Notes: generated from the letters alone by a model not told the origin. A DNA stretch of 7,728 bases from Methylococcaceae bacterium NSM2-1 (GCA_002256705.1 NQJI01000163.1:1-7728); one strand, 5' to 3'. Positions 1 through 6,816 are shown, numbered from the stretch's first letter. Numbers and translations are program-made.

Positions 1-1
1 G

Positions 2-1852
2 GTTGACCATAAGGAAATAGGACTGCGTTACCTCGTCACCGCATTTATTTTTTTGCTGATGGGCGGAATCGAAGCGCTGATCATGCGTGTGCAACTCGCA
101 AGCCCGAACCAGACCCTGCTGACGCCGGAACAGTACAGCCAGCTCTTCACGATGCACGGCGTGACGATGATCTTTCTGTACTCGCTGCCTATACTGTCGG
201 GGTTTTCCAACTATTTATGGCCGCTTATGTTGGGTTCGCGGGATATGGCGTTCCCGCGTCTTAATGCCCTTTCGTACTGGATTTTCCTGTTTGCCGGTAT
301 TTTTCTGTACTCCAGCTTTCCTCTGGGAGAAGCGCCGAACGCTGGCTGGTTCAACTACGTGCCTTTTTCAGGGCTGGAGTACAACACCGGACCCAATATC
401 GATGTCTACGCGCTCGGCATGGTGTTACTGGGGATTTCCACAACCGTCGGGGCCATCAATTTTGTGGTCACGCTATTTCGAATGCGCGCGCCCGGCATGT
501 CGATCGAACGGGTGCCGATCCTCGTATGGGGAACGCTGACTGCATCAGTCGCCAATATTTTTGCCATCCCCTCAGTCAGTCTCGCCTTTTTTCTGCTGTG
601 GCTGGACCGTCAGGTGGGAACGCATTTCTTCGATGTGGTTAATGGCGGGAAACCCCTGCTTTGGCAGCACTTGTTCTGGATGTTCGGACATCCCTGGGTT
701 TATGCGGTCGTGCTCCCCGCCATGGGTATTGTTTCCGACGCGCTGCCTACCTTTTGCCGGCGTCCGCTGGTCGGATACTCGGCAGTAGCGCTGTCAACCA
801 TGGCGACGATGCTGCTCGGCTTCGGAGTATGGATACATCACATGTTCGCTACCGGCTTGCCGACACTTGCGCTGTCGTTCTTCGGTGCCGCCAGCATGGT
901 GATTTCGATCCCTAGCGCCGTCGCAGTCTTCGCATGGATAGCCACCATCTGGCTGGGGCGCCCGGTCTTCAATACGCCGTTTCTGTTTTTCGCAGGTTTT
1001 GTGCTCCTATTTGTCATCGGAGGACTTTCAGGCGTGATGACGGCTGCCGTACCTCTGGATTTTCAGCTAAACGAAACCTACTTCATCGTCGCGCACCTGC
1101 ATTACGTTTTGCTTGGCATTAATGTGTTTCCGGTTATTGGCGGAATCTATTACTGGTTTCCCAAATTTTTTGGCCGCATGATGAATGAGACGCTTGGAAA
1201 ATGGAGTTTCTGGGTCATGTTCATCGGCTTTAACCTGGGCTTCTTTCCGATGCACGTGGCGGGTCTGCTGGGTATGCCTCGTCGAATTTACACCTACGCA
1301 CCCAACATGGGCTGGAGCACGGTCAACATGGTTACATCGGTTGGATCATTTGTTTTTGCCGCCGGCATTTTGATATTTCTGGTCAACATTGTTGTCAGTC
1401 TGAAGCGCGGCGTCCTCGCGGCTCCAAATCCCTGGGATGCGCCGACGCTTGAGTGGGCAACGCCATCGCCGCCGCCAGCTTACAACTTTGCGGTCATTCC
1501 GTTTATCGCCAGCCGCCATCCGTTATGGGAGGACCGGCTTGATGAAGGCGCCGGCCGCTCCAGCCTCGAACGAGGTTATCTGCTCATGGAAGGAAGGGAA
1601 ACAATTGGAACGACGCCGCTGGACGCCATACCGGACATCATTCTCAAAATGCCGGAAGATTCCTATACCCCCTTCTTTGTCGGCCTTTTCAGCGCCCTGG
1701 CCTTCACCGGCTTGCTGCTGCACTGGGGAGGATTCACGGTTCTAATGGCGTTGGCTTGCAGCCTTTCGCTGATTGTATGGATGTGGCCAAGGACAGCCCT
1801 TGTCCAACGTGCGCCGTACATCAAACAGGATACGGGAGCAGTTCATGGCTGA
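2..1852 (+). CDS. ctaD: Heme-copper (aa3/caa3-type) cytochrome c oxidase subunit I, 5' end cut off by window edge
   Basis: Catalytic subunit of a terminal oxidase in the inner membrane: it reduces O2 to water with electrons from cytochrome c. The frame is open from base 2, giving 616 visible residues; the true start lies upstream. Ligands seen: heme a His (codon 155-157, TMHGVTM), CuB His in FGHPWVY (689-691) with the His-crosslinked Tyr (701-703), CuB His-His (836-841, WIHHMF), and heme a3 and heme a His in AHLHYV (1094-1102). The propionate Arg pair is at 1280-1285 and the D-channel entry Asp in RDMAFPR at 242-244. Two expected proton-channel residues are replaced: Glu of HPEVY by Trp (695-697) and Lys of GVKVF by Ala (923-925). 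After helix 12 comes a soluble stretch with WEDRL, then two further hydrophobic helices (about 1665-1790) resembling the first two helices of subunit III. It overlaps ctaE by 8 bases. The sequence resembles, from memory, the CoxN/alternative aa3 group; the retained Tyr argues against a nitric oxide reductase. Confidence 0.95.
   Translation, partial: VDHKEIGLRYLVTAFIFLLMGGIEALIMRVQLASPNQTLLTPEQYSQLFTMHGVTMIFLYSLPILSGFSNYLWPLMLGSRDMAFPRLNALSYWIFLFAGIFLYSSFPLGEAPNAGWFNYVPFSGLEYNTGPNIDVYALGMVLLGISTTVGAINFVVTLFRMRAPGMSIERVPILVWGTLTASVANIFAIPSVSLAFFLLWLDRQVGTHFFDVVNGGKPLLWQHLFWMFGHPWVYAVVLPAMGIVSDALPTFCRRPLVGYSAVALSTMATMLLGFGVWIHHMFATGLPTLALSFFGAASMVISIPSAVAVFAWIATIWLGRPVFNTPFLFFAGFVLLFVIGGLSGVMTAAVPLDFQLNETYFIVAHLHYVLLGINVFPVIGGIYYWFPKFFGRMMNETLGKWSFWVMFIGFNLGFFPMHVAGLLGMPRRIYTYAPNMGWSTVNMVTSVGSFVFAAGILIFLVNIVVSLKRGVLAAPNPWDAPTLEWATPSPPPAYNFAVIPFIASRHPLWEDRLDEGAGRSSLERGYLLMEGRETIGTTPLDAIPDIILKMPEDSYTPFFVGLFSALAFTGLLLHWGGFTVLMALACSLSLIVWMWPRTALVQRAPYIKQDTGAVHG
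1834..1838 (+). promoter_or_regulatory. Ribosome binding site for subunit III
   Basis: GGGAG lies six bases before the ATG at 1845, inside the end of the subunit I gene. It decides for the ATG at 1845 over the upstream in-frame TTG at 1773, which would give a non-homologous N-terminal extension lying within the coding sequence of subunit I. Confidence 0.6.
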
Positions 1853-2444
1853 GGCGATACAACTGGATAAACCGCTGCCGGTAGGCAGCGAGGGCAAACG
1901 GTCCGGTGGCTGGTGGGGTGTGTTGGCGCTGATTGTCACCGAAGGCTCCCTGTTCGGCTATCTGCTATTTACCTACTTTTACCTGGCATCTCAAACGGAG
2001 CAGCACTGGCCTCCTGAAGGCCTGCCCTCTCTCGTCATGCCGGGCGTAAATACCTTGATATTACTCACCAGCAGTGTGTTCGTTTGGGCCAGCGAACGCT
2101 GCATCAGGCGCAGACAGTTGCATTGGAGCCTTGCATCGATGGCGTTAGCATTCATTCTGGGCGTGTGCTTCGTGGTCATTCAGCTCCATGAGTGGAGCAT
2201 CAAAACCTACGATATGACATCGAATCTCTATGGATCGCTGTACTTCACCATCACCGGATTTCACATGCTTCATGTCCTCGTAGGGCTGATCGTCCTGCTG
2301 ATCCTGCTGCTCTGGACTGCACTCGGTTATTTTGATGACAGACGCTATGCCGCGGTAATCATTGGCGGACTGTACTGGCACTTTGTCGATGTGGTCTGGC
2401 TGTTTGTATTTGCAACTTTGTATCTGTCGCCATACCTTTACTAG
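1845..2444 (+). CDS. ctaE: Cytochrome c oxidase subunit III, short five-helix form
   Basis: Non-catalytic membrane subunit that stabilises the oxidase core and proton uptake. The product is 199 residues with five predicted helices (about residues 22-46, 65-86, 94-116, 130-158 and 170-196). Family signatures seen are IVTEGSLFGYLLFTYFY, with the conserved Glu of the first helix (equivalent to bovine Glu90 in the third helix), GFHMLHVLVG, and YWHFVDVVWLFVF near the C-terminus. Canonical subunit III has seven helices and about 260 residues; the first two are missing here and appear to be carried by the C-terminus of subunit I. This is the arrangement known from caa3-type oxidases. The start ATG overlaps the stop of ctaD, so translation is probably coupled. 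The next gene begins eight bases after the stop. Confidence 0.93.
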   Translation: MAEAIQLDKPLPVGSEGKRSGGWWGVLALIVTEGSLFGYLLFTYFYLASQTEQHWPPEGLPSLVMPGVNTLILLTSSVFVWASERCIRRRQLHWSLASMALAFILGVCFVVIQLHEWSIKTYDMTSNLYGSLYFTITGFHMLHVLVGLIVLLILLLWTALGYFDDRRYAAVIIGGLYWHFVDVVWLFVFATLYLSPYLY

Positions 2445-2452
2445 AACAGATT

Positions 2453-2905
2453 ATGAACCTTTTCCATAACCACGATTCGTCCGTTGAATCTCCCGCTCCC
2501 CGTCGCGTCCAGCCGGGCATGCTGCGGATAGGGGTCGGTCTATTCGGCGCGCCGGCCGCGTGGCTGGTGCAATTTTCCTTGAGCGAGCCGCTTGCAGCCC
2601 ATGCCTGCTATCCCTATCTGGCGCCCGTTTCTGCGCCGGTCTGGGAAGGTTTGCCTGCAATCCTGGCGGCGATCAGCATTGTCTGCTTATCGGCGGCTCT
2701 TCTTTCCGGGTTTGTTGCATGGACCTCATGGCGACAGTCTGAACGCAAGCTGCCTGGAGACGAAGTAAGCGCCATTGCGGCAGGCGGAAATCGGAACCGG
2801 TTTTTAGTTAAATTAAGCGCCATGTCGAGTTTCATCTTTCTCGTTGCGATCGTATTCAACATATTTGCAATTTTTCTGGTGTCGCCATGCAGTTCATGGT
2901 TTTAA
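2453..2905 (+). CDS. Small three-helix membrane protein of the oxidase operon, function unknown
   Basis: I do not recognise a named family. The 150-residue product has a polar N-terminus (about 20 residues, with HNHDSS and PRR), then hydrophobic segments at about residues 24-45, 67-90 and 119-144. It ends in VSPCSSWF. Cysteines occur in AHACYP after the first helix and in SPC at the end of the third, so two Cys could face the same side of the membrane. It starts eight bases after subunit III and its 3' end overlaps the cytochrome gene by up to 19 bases, so it is clearly part of the operon. There is no strong ribosome binding site, which suggests coupling to ctaE. By position it could be an accessory or assembly subunit, comparable to the extra small membrane proteins of other aa3 operons (for example CoxP-like proteins). 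That comparison rests on position only. Confidence 0.8.
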   Translation: MNLFHNHDSSVESPAPRRVQPGMLRIGVGLFGAPAAWLVQFSLSEPLAAHACYPYLAPVSAPVWEGLPAILAAISIVCLSAALLSGFVAWTSWRQSERKLPGDEVSAIAAGGNRNRFLVKLSAMSSFIFLVAIVFNIFAIFLVSPCSSWF

Positions 2906-3726
2906 TAATCATGCCATTGGAAATGACCTTCGGGGGCGTCCTGAACCGGCCGGCAGTGAGGGCTGTTGCTTTCGCAGGCGCGGCGTTATTATCTGGCCTT
3001 GCCATGGCGCAGCAAGTTGACCCGGCAGAGATTAGCCGGGGAGCTTACCTTGCCAGGGTCGGAGACTGTATAGCCTGCCACACGGCCGGACCGGAATCCC
3101 CGCCGTTTGCCGGCGGACTGCCGATCAACTCTCCTTTCGGAATCATTTACTCGACAAACATAACACCGGACCCGACTAATGGTATTGGCGCTTACACATT
3201 GGCTGATTTTAGCCGCGCCGTTCGATATGGCGTGGCCAAGGACGGCAGGCGTCTGTACCCGGCCATGCCCTATGCGTCTTTCACATATACCACGGATGAC
3301 GATATCCGTGCGCTTTACGCATATTTCATGAACAAGGTGGCGCCTGTCAACCATAAGCCGCCCGAAACGAAGCTGCCTTTCCCTTTCAATATACGCTTGA
3401 GCCTGTTTTTCTGGGATGCGGCTTTCGTCAAACGCGTGCGCTACAAACCTCGTGTTGACCGCGATGCGCAATGGAATCGCGGCGCCTATCTGGTGCAGTC
3501 TCTCGGACATTGCGGCGCCTGCCATACGCCTCGTGGTCTTGCCTTCCAGGAAACAGCCTATACGGAATCATCTCCGAGGTATTTAAGCGGGGCCGTGGTG
3601 GACAATTGGTACGCGGCGAATCTAACAGGAGATCCCGCTTCCGGGTTAGGTCGCTGGTCTGAAGCAGACATCGCCGCATTCCTGCATGATCGAGGTCATC
3701 GAAAACAGCACCCAATATTTGCATAA
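2887..3726 (+). CDS. N-terminal part (hemes 1 and 2) of a split triheme cytochrome c, alcohol/gluconate dehydrogenase type
   Basis: Periplasmic electron-transfer protein. Clustered ATGs at 2887, 2896, 2911 and 2923 are all possible starts; none has a convincing ribosome binding site and coupling to the upstream gene is likely. A signal peptide follows (RPAVRAVAFAGAALLSGLAMA, cut before QQ). Heme 1 is CIACH (3067-3081), with the usual following NITPD and a Met in YPAMPYASF as probable sixth ligand. Heme 2 is CGACH (3511-3525), followed by TPRG. These motifs and their spacing match the cytochrome subunit of membrane-bound alcohol, gluconate or sorbitol dehydrogenases, which carries three hemes in about 430 residues. 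The frame goes astray after AFL (codon ending 3684), and the last 14 residues, from HDRG onward, are not family-like. The remainder of the protein continues in another frame from 3686. On its own this product would lack the Met ligand of heme 2 and the whole heme 3 domain. No dehydrogenase gene is adjacent, so here it probably served the oxidase. Confidence 0.85.
   Translation: MQFMVLIIMPLEMTFGGVLNRPAVRAVAFAGAALLSGLAMAQQVDPAEISRGAYLARVGDCIACHTAGPESPPFAGGLPINSPFGIIYSTNITPDPTNGIGAYTLADFSRAVRYGVAKDGRRLYPAMPYASFTYTTDDDIRALYAYFMNKVAPVNHKPPETKLPFPFNIRLSLFFWDAAFVKRVRYKPRVDRDAQWNRGAYLVQSLGHCGACHTPRGLAFQETAYTESSPRYLSGAVVDNWYAANLTGDPASGLGRWSEADIAAFLHDRGHRKQHPIFA
3679..3691 (+). other. Frameshift plus deletion junction in the cytochrome c gene
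   Basis: The codons for Phe-Leu (3679-3684) belong to the 2887 frame, and one base later the ATG at 3686 continues the family sequence in the next frame. Relatives normally have about 13 residues (of the type K-T-G-x-N-x-x-x-x-A-F-G-x) between this Leu and this Met. One base is left where about 39 would be expected, so about 38 bases appear to be missing. The size is estimated from remembered family spacing, not from an alignment. Confidence 0.6.
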
Positions 3727-4189
3727 AGACGATCTGAATGCGATCGCACACTACCTGAAGACCCTTCCCGGTCACGGCGAAAGGGCCTCATATAAACCGG
3801 ACACGACGGCCGTCGCCATAAAGTTATCGGCAATTATAACCGGCGAAATGGAGCATCCAGGAGCAGGACTTTTCCAGTCATTCTGTGTGAAATGCCATAA
3901 GGTAACCGGAGATGGCGAACCGGGTAAATATCCCAAGCTTGCCGGAAATTCGATCGTTCTCTCCAAAAACCCTGTTTCGCTGATCCGTCTGCTACTGGAA
4001 GGAGGCAAGACCGCGCAAACGAAAAGGGGACCGAAGCCTCAGGAAATGCCCGGTTTTGCGGAAAAATTTTCCGACAGCCAGATCGCCGATGTGCTTAGCT
4101 TCATCCGCAATAACTGGGGCAATAAGGCGTCTCCGGTGACGACGCGCCAGGTGTCAACGTTGCGGCATGCACTGCAAAAGCAACCGTAA
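3686..4189 (+). pseudogene. C-terminal part (heme 3) of the same triheme cytochrome c, out of frame
   Basis: It reads MIEVIENSTQYLHKDDLNAI, which is the conserved stretch after heme 2 in this family; its first Met normally serves as heme 2 ligand. A third cytochrome c domain follows with CVKCH (3884-3898), and a Met in PQEMPGF and FSDSQIADVLSFIRNNWG at the C-terminus. There is no signal peptide, and the ATG at 3686 has no ribosome binding site; it simply is the ligand Met codon. Translated alone the product would stay in the cytoplasm without heme attachment, so I treat it as the detached 3' half of the gene at 2887. The half is otherwise undamaged, with no stops or further shifts, so the lesion is recent or is a sequencing or assembly error. 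Programmed frameshifting is unlikely because codons are missing too and no slippery run is present. Confidence 0.75.
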
Positions 4190-4249
4190 TCAGAGCTGTG
4201 GCTATTATTTGCATTTATCCTGTGGCGTTTCAGCCGGCATGGCGCTGCC

Positions 4250-5041
4250 TTAAACCAGTTTTGGTGCTCGCAATTCCTTATGAATCAAGATCAATATACC
4301 GATCACGCTCATCATCGCCGCATTCATCCAGAGAATCAAGCCGCCGATTTGCTGGTCTGTTATGGAACTCATGCCCGTGAATGCCCGTCCGCATAGGGTG
4401 TAAATCGGGTAAAGCTCATGCGGCGTGAAAAAAATCAATGCGCCTATGAGGATTTGCGGCGGAATTACAGCAAGCATCATTCCGATGCGGCTGCCGGGAG
4501 ACCATTTGGAATGTGAATTCAGAACCAGCCCCCAAAACAACAGGCCGTTTAAAACCATGCTCCAGTTCATCAGGCGATAGATGCGCCAGTCGAGCATTGC
4601 GATAAAGTGGATGGACGGAAGCAGCCAAAAAGCAATCAACCCGACGAACAAAATCACTGCGGAGGCCGGATGGAGTAATACGTTAACCAGATAATGCCCC
4701 GGTTTCCATCCTGAAACCATTCGGATCAAGCGTTTGCCTGCCACAGGGAAACCCGCCAGCAACGCCTCTTTAGGACAGCTCAATACGATTAAAAACGGTC
4801 CCAAATGATGAAGCACAAGACTTTGGAGTTGGTGAACGAAAAACGCATGCTCGGCGTAATAATCGATCTGGGTATGGGAAACGGCATACAGGGATAAAAG
4901 CCCTATCCAAAAGCATAATTTTTGCCGGAAAAGCAGCCTGCATTTCAGGGAGCCCCTGATAAATAGTATGGCTGTAACGACTGTTATGATGATAACGGCA
5001 AAGGAAGACTCCCACGGGACCAGCCACTGCAGCGGGTTCAT
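4250..5041 (-). CDS. ctaG: CtaG-type cytochrome c oxidase assembly membrane protein (caa3_CtaG family)
   Basis: Inner-membrane protein of the CtaG family first described for caa3 oxidase of Bacillus, needed for building a functional Cu-containing oxidase. It is unrelated to the Cox11 proteins that are also called CtaG. The 263-residue product has about seven hydrophobic helices. Family features seen are a His/Gln-rich helix start HAFFVHQLQSLVLHHLGPF (about residues 65-83), the following LLAG, HPASAVILFVGLIAFWLLP, and a late DQQIGGLILWM motif before the final helix. The start ATG is at 5041 with only a weak Shine-Dalgarno sequence. The gene converges on the oxidase operon, with about 60 bases between its stop and the cytochrome stop. 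In that gap I see no convincing bidirectional terminator. It is followed upstream on the same strand by the SCO gene, 107 bases away, and both serve oxidase metallation. Confidence 0.9.
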   Translation of the reverse strand: MNPLQWLVPWESSFAVIIITVVTAILFIRGSLKCRLLFRQKLCFWIGLLSLYAVSHTQIDYYAEHAFFVHQLQSLVLHHLGPFLIVLSCPKEALLAGFPVAGKRLIRMVSGWKPGHYLVNVLLHPASAVILFVGLIAFWLLPSIHFIAMLDWRIYRLMNWSMVLNGLLFWGLVLNSHSKWSPGSRIGMMLAVIPPQILIGALIFFTPHELYPIYTLCGRAFTGMSSITDQQIGGLILWMNAAMMSVIGILILIHKELRAPKLV

Positions 5042-5148
5042 TTATCTACAACCGCTATGGCAGTTCACTGTTCCAGCCAAAAATCCATCTGGAAAATAGC
5101 CAAAATTTGATCCAGGATCGAATAAGTTTTTCATGAATGATGAGAAAG

Positions 5149-5760
5149 CTATCGTGACGAATCCAGCAGACGCCGCAAATCGCCCACTACCGTCACAATC
5201 GAGTCATCCGGTGTTACCAGGAAACGCGCATGGCCTTGTGGATCAAAAACATAAACTGCCGCGCTGTGACTGAGTTCGTCAGTATCCGTTTGTCTGGGCC
5301 GGTAAGCCGCCCGGTAACGTTTCGTGAGGTTTTCTATTCCAGTTTCATTGCCTGTCAAGCCAACGGCATGTCCGGAAGCGAATGCCGATATATATCGATG
5401 CAATACTTGCGGGCTATCGCGACCGGGATCCAGGGTGACAAATAGAATACGTGTGCGCTTTTCACTATCTCCCAAACCCTGCACTATTTTTGCCAAACGG
5501 AACAGTGTGCTTGGGCACTCTGCCTGACAGTTGGTGAAGCCGAAAAACAACATGACCAGGTAGCCTTGATAGGTTTGATCGGTTACCGGTTGGCCAGCGT
5601 CAGACATCAGCGAGAAACGCAAGTCCGGCAGATGGCCGGTAATATCATGCAATTGCCACTGCCTTTCTGTATCACAGCCGATTAATGCCAACGTCAACGC
5701 TACGCTACGCATAGTCCGGCCAAATTTCAGATTCCGTTTTCCAAATAATCTGTCATGCAT
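5149..5760 (-). CDS. SCO1/SenC family copper-delivery lipoprotein
   Basis: Thioredoxin-fold protein that binds copper and inserts it into the CuA site of oxidase subunit II, or keeps its cysteines reduced. Seen: the CxxxC copper site in FTNCQAECPST, the family motif FVTLDPGRDSP, and the third ligand His in ELSHSAAVYVFDP. A lipobox LIGC (Cys codon 5674-5676) after TLALIG predicts a lipid-anchored periplasmic protein. The start is uncertain: GTG at 5805, ATG at 5760 and ATG at 5712 are all in frame, and none has a clear ribosome binding site. I chose 5760 because it gives a basic n-region (KRNLKFGR) before the hydrophobic core; 5712 would leave a minimal but possible signal, and the GTG form has an unusually long leader. 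Length is 203 residues with this start, usual for the family. It lies upstream of ctaG on the same strand and probably shares its transcript. Confidence is high on the family and low on the start. Confidence 0.92.
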   Translation of the reverse strand: MHDRLFGKRNLKFGRTMRSVALTLALIGCDTERQWQLHDITGHLPDLRFSLMSDAGQPVTDQTYQGYLVMLFFGFTNCQAECPSTLFRLAKIVQGLGDSEKRTRILFVTLDPGRDSPQVLHRYISAFASGHAVGLTGNETGIENLTKRYRAAYRPRQTDTDELSHSAAVYVFDPQGHARFLVTPDDSIVTVVGDLRRLLDSSR

Positions 5761-5843
5761 TTGAAAGGACTCAATAAAATGGCGGATTAAACCATTGATG
5801 CTCACTTTCAGGTTTCGCTACTGTTGAGCCATATCCGGATTAT

Positions 5844-6701
5844 CTATTGCTTAAAGCGCCCGCCATTAAAATCCTCGATGGCCTGCCGGATTTCTTCCTC
5901 TGTATTCATCACAAACGGTCCGTAACCGGCTATCGGCTCATCTATCGGTTCCCCGTTCATTACCAGCAGAGTGGTGTCTTTGAGGGCTGAGAGTGTAATC
6001 GTTTTGCCTTTTCGTTCAAAGAACGCCAGCTCAACATCGTTCATTGTTGCAGAATTATTGATCTTTACACTGCCTTTCAAGGCAAACAGCAGTGTTGTGT
6101 AATCTTCGGGTATATCAAGTTCAACAGTTTGCCCGGCCAACAGGCGCAGATCCCATAAATTGATCGGCGTATAAGTGTTAGCAGGACCTTTGGCTCCTTG
6201 ATAATTCCCTGCAATCACGCGCATGACGCTGCCTTTCTCACCCAGCTTTACCACCGTGATCTGGTTATCCGTTATGGATTGATAGTGCGGCGCAATCATC
6301 TTGTATTGGGCGGGCAAGTTTACCCAAAGCTGTATCGCTTCAAAGGTTCCTCCCTGCCGTGTAAAGGCGGCGGAGTGCATTTCCTCATGCAAAAGACCTT
6401 TTGCCGCCGTCATCCATTGCACATCGCCCGGACCGATCAGACCGCCATTGCCTGCGGTGTCGTGATGTTCGACTTCACCTTGATAGAGAATGGTAACGGT
6501 TTCAAAGCCGCGATGCGGATGCAAGCCCACCCCTCTCGGTTTCGATGCGGGTGAAAACTCGGCGGGTCCGGCATAATCCAGCATCAGAAACGGACTCACC
6601 TCGGCATCCGGGGTATTATAGGAAAACAGGGTGCGTACCGGAAAACCGTCCCCTACCCAGTGAGACTCGTCGGTGCGGGTGATTCGATGTAACTGTTTCA
6701 T
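5844..6701 (-). CDS. Pirin family bicupin protein
   Basis: Cytoplasmic bicupin metalloprotein. Some bacterial pirins have quercetin 2,3-dioxygenase activity or modulate metabolic enzymes, so the actual role here is open. The product is 285 residues, the normal length. The N-terminal cupin holds the metal ligands His61 and His63 (GLHPHRGFETVT) and His105 and Glu107 (KGLLHEEMH), matching the 3-His/1-Glu set of human pirin. GEVEHHDTAGN and GDVQWMTAAKG are further family blocks. The C-terminal cupin (about residues 175-265) has LLAGQTVELDIPEDY and ends in the FVMNTEEEIRQAIEDF block typical of the family. The start ATG has a good ribosome binding site. The SCO gene lies downstream on the same strand (38 bases to its longest possible start, 83 to the chosen one), so read-through is possible, but there is no functional link that I know of. 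Confidence 0.93.
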   Translation of the reverse strand: MKQLHRITRTDESHWVGDGFPVRTLFSYNTPDAEVSPFLMLDYAGPAEFSPASKPRGVGLHPHRGFETVTILYQGEVEHHDTAGNGGLIGPGDVQWMTAAKGLLHEEMHSAAFTRQGGTFEAIQLWVNLPAQYKMIAPHYQSITDNQITVVKLGEKGSVMRVIAGNYQGAKGPANTYTPINLWDLRLLAGQTVELDIPEDYTTLLFALKGSVKINNSATMNDVELAFFERKGKTITLSALKDTTLLVMNGEPIDEPIAGYGPFVMNTEEEIRQAIEDFNGGRFKQ

Positions 6702-6708
6702 GGCGGTA

Positions 6709-6713
6709 TTCCT
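6709..6713 (-). promoter_or_regulatory. Ribosome binding site of the pirin gene
   Basis: On the minus strand the bases read AGGAA, seven bases before the ATG at 6701. It is the clearest Shine-Dalgarno on this strand in the window and fixes the pirin start. Confidence 0.65.
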
Positions 6714-6730
6714 AAAAGGGATGAATAAAA

Positions 6731-6770
6731 TTAGCGGATCAGATCATGCGATAGCCTGAAGATCCGATAA
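6731..6770. repeat. Imperfect inverted repeat in the pirin leader
   Basis: TTAGCGGATC (6731-6740) faces GATCCGATAA (6761-6770); nine of ten bases pair, with a 20-base spacer. The centre lies about 50 bases upstream of the pirin ATG, so it could be an operator for a dimeric regulator or a weak stem in the leader. No clear -35/-10 pair could be fixed around it. The match may also be chance. Confidence 0.35.
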
Positions 6771-6801
6771 GTTCCTAAACAATTGGGGTCAGTGCAGCCA
6801 G

Positions 6802-6816
6802 GAGCCTGTCCGAGAA
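6802..6816. repeat. Possible surviving end of the decayed insertion sequence
   Basis: The 15 bases GAGCCTGTCCGAGAA resemble, from memory, terminal inverted repeats of several DDE-type insertion sequences. They lie about 150 bases beyond the transposase remnant on its 3' side, where one end of the element should be. No matching copy was seen on the mutL side, as expected if the 5' part of the element was deleted. Confidence 0.25.

Noticed and set aside
2..1852. Subunit I as a nitric oxide reductase of the oxidase superfamily
   Set aside because: The loss of channel residues suggested it, but the active-site Tyr of HPxVY, typical of O2 reductases and absent from NO reductases, is present, and CtaG and SCO genes are adjacent.
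2989..3525. 178-codon minus-strand open frame
   Set aside because: It lies wholly antisense to the cytochrome c gene with its clear heme motifs. Its composition is rich in Arg, Ala and Val as expected of a shadow frame, and there is no recognisable domain.
3679..3730. Programmed ribosomal frameshift joining the two cytochrome halves
   Set aside because: No slippery heptamer is visible at the junction, and about 13 family-conserved codons are also missing, which slippage would not restore.
4190..4249. Bidirectional terminator between cytochrome and ctaG genes
   Set aside because: Only short GC matches (CAGC/GCTG) are present without a continuous stem or a flanking T-run.
5042..5148. Promoter or terminator between ctaG and the SCO gene
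   Set aside because: GATCCTGGATC here has a one-base loop and cannot fold as a hairpin, and no convincing -35/-10 pair was found.
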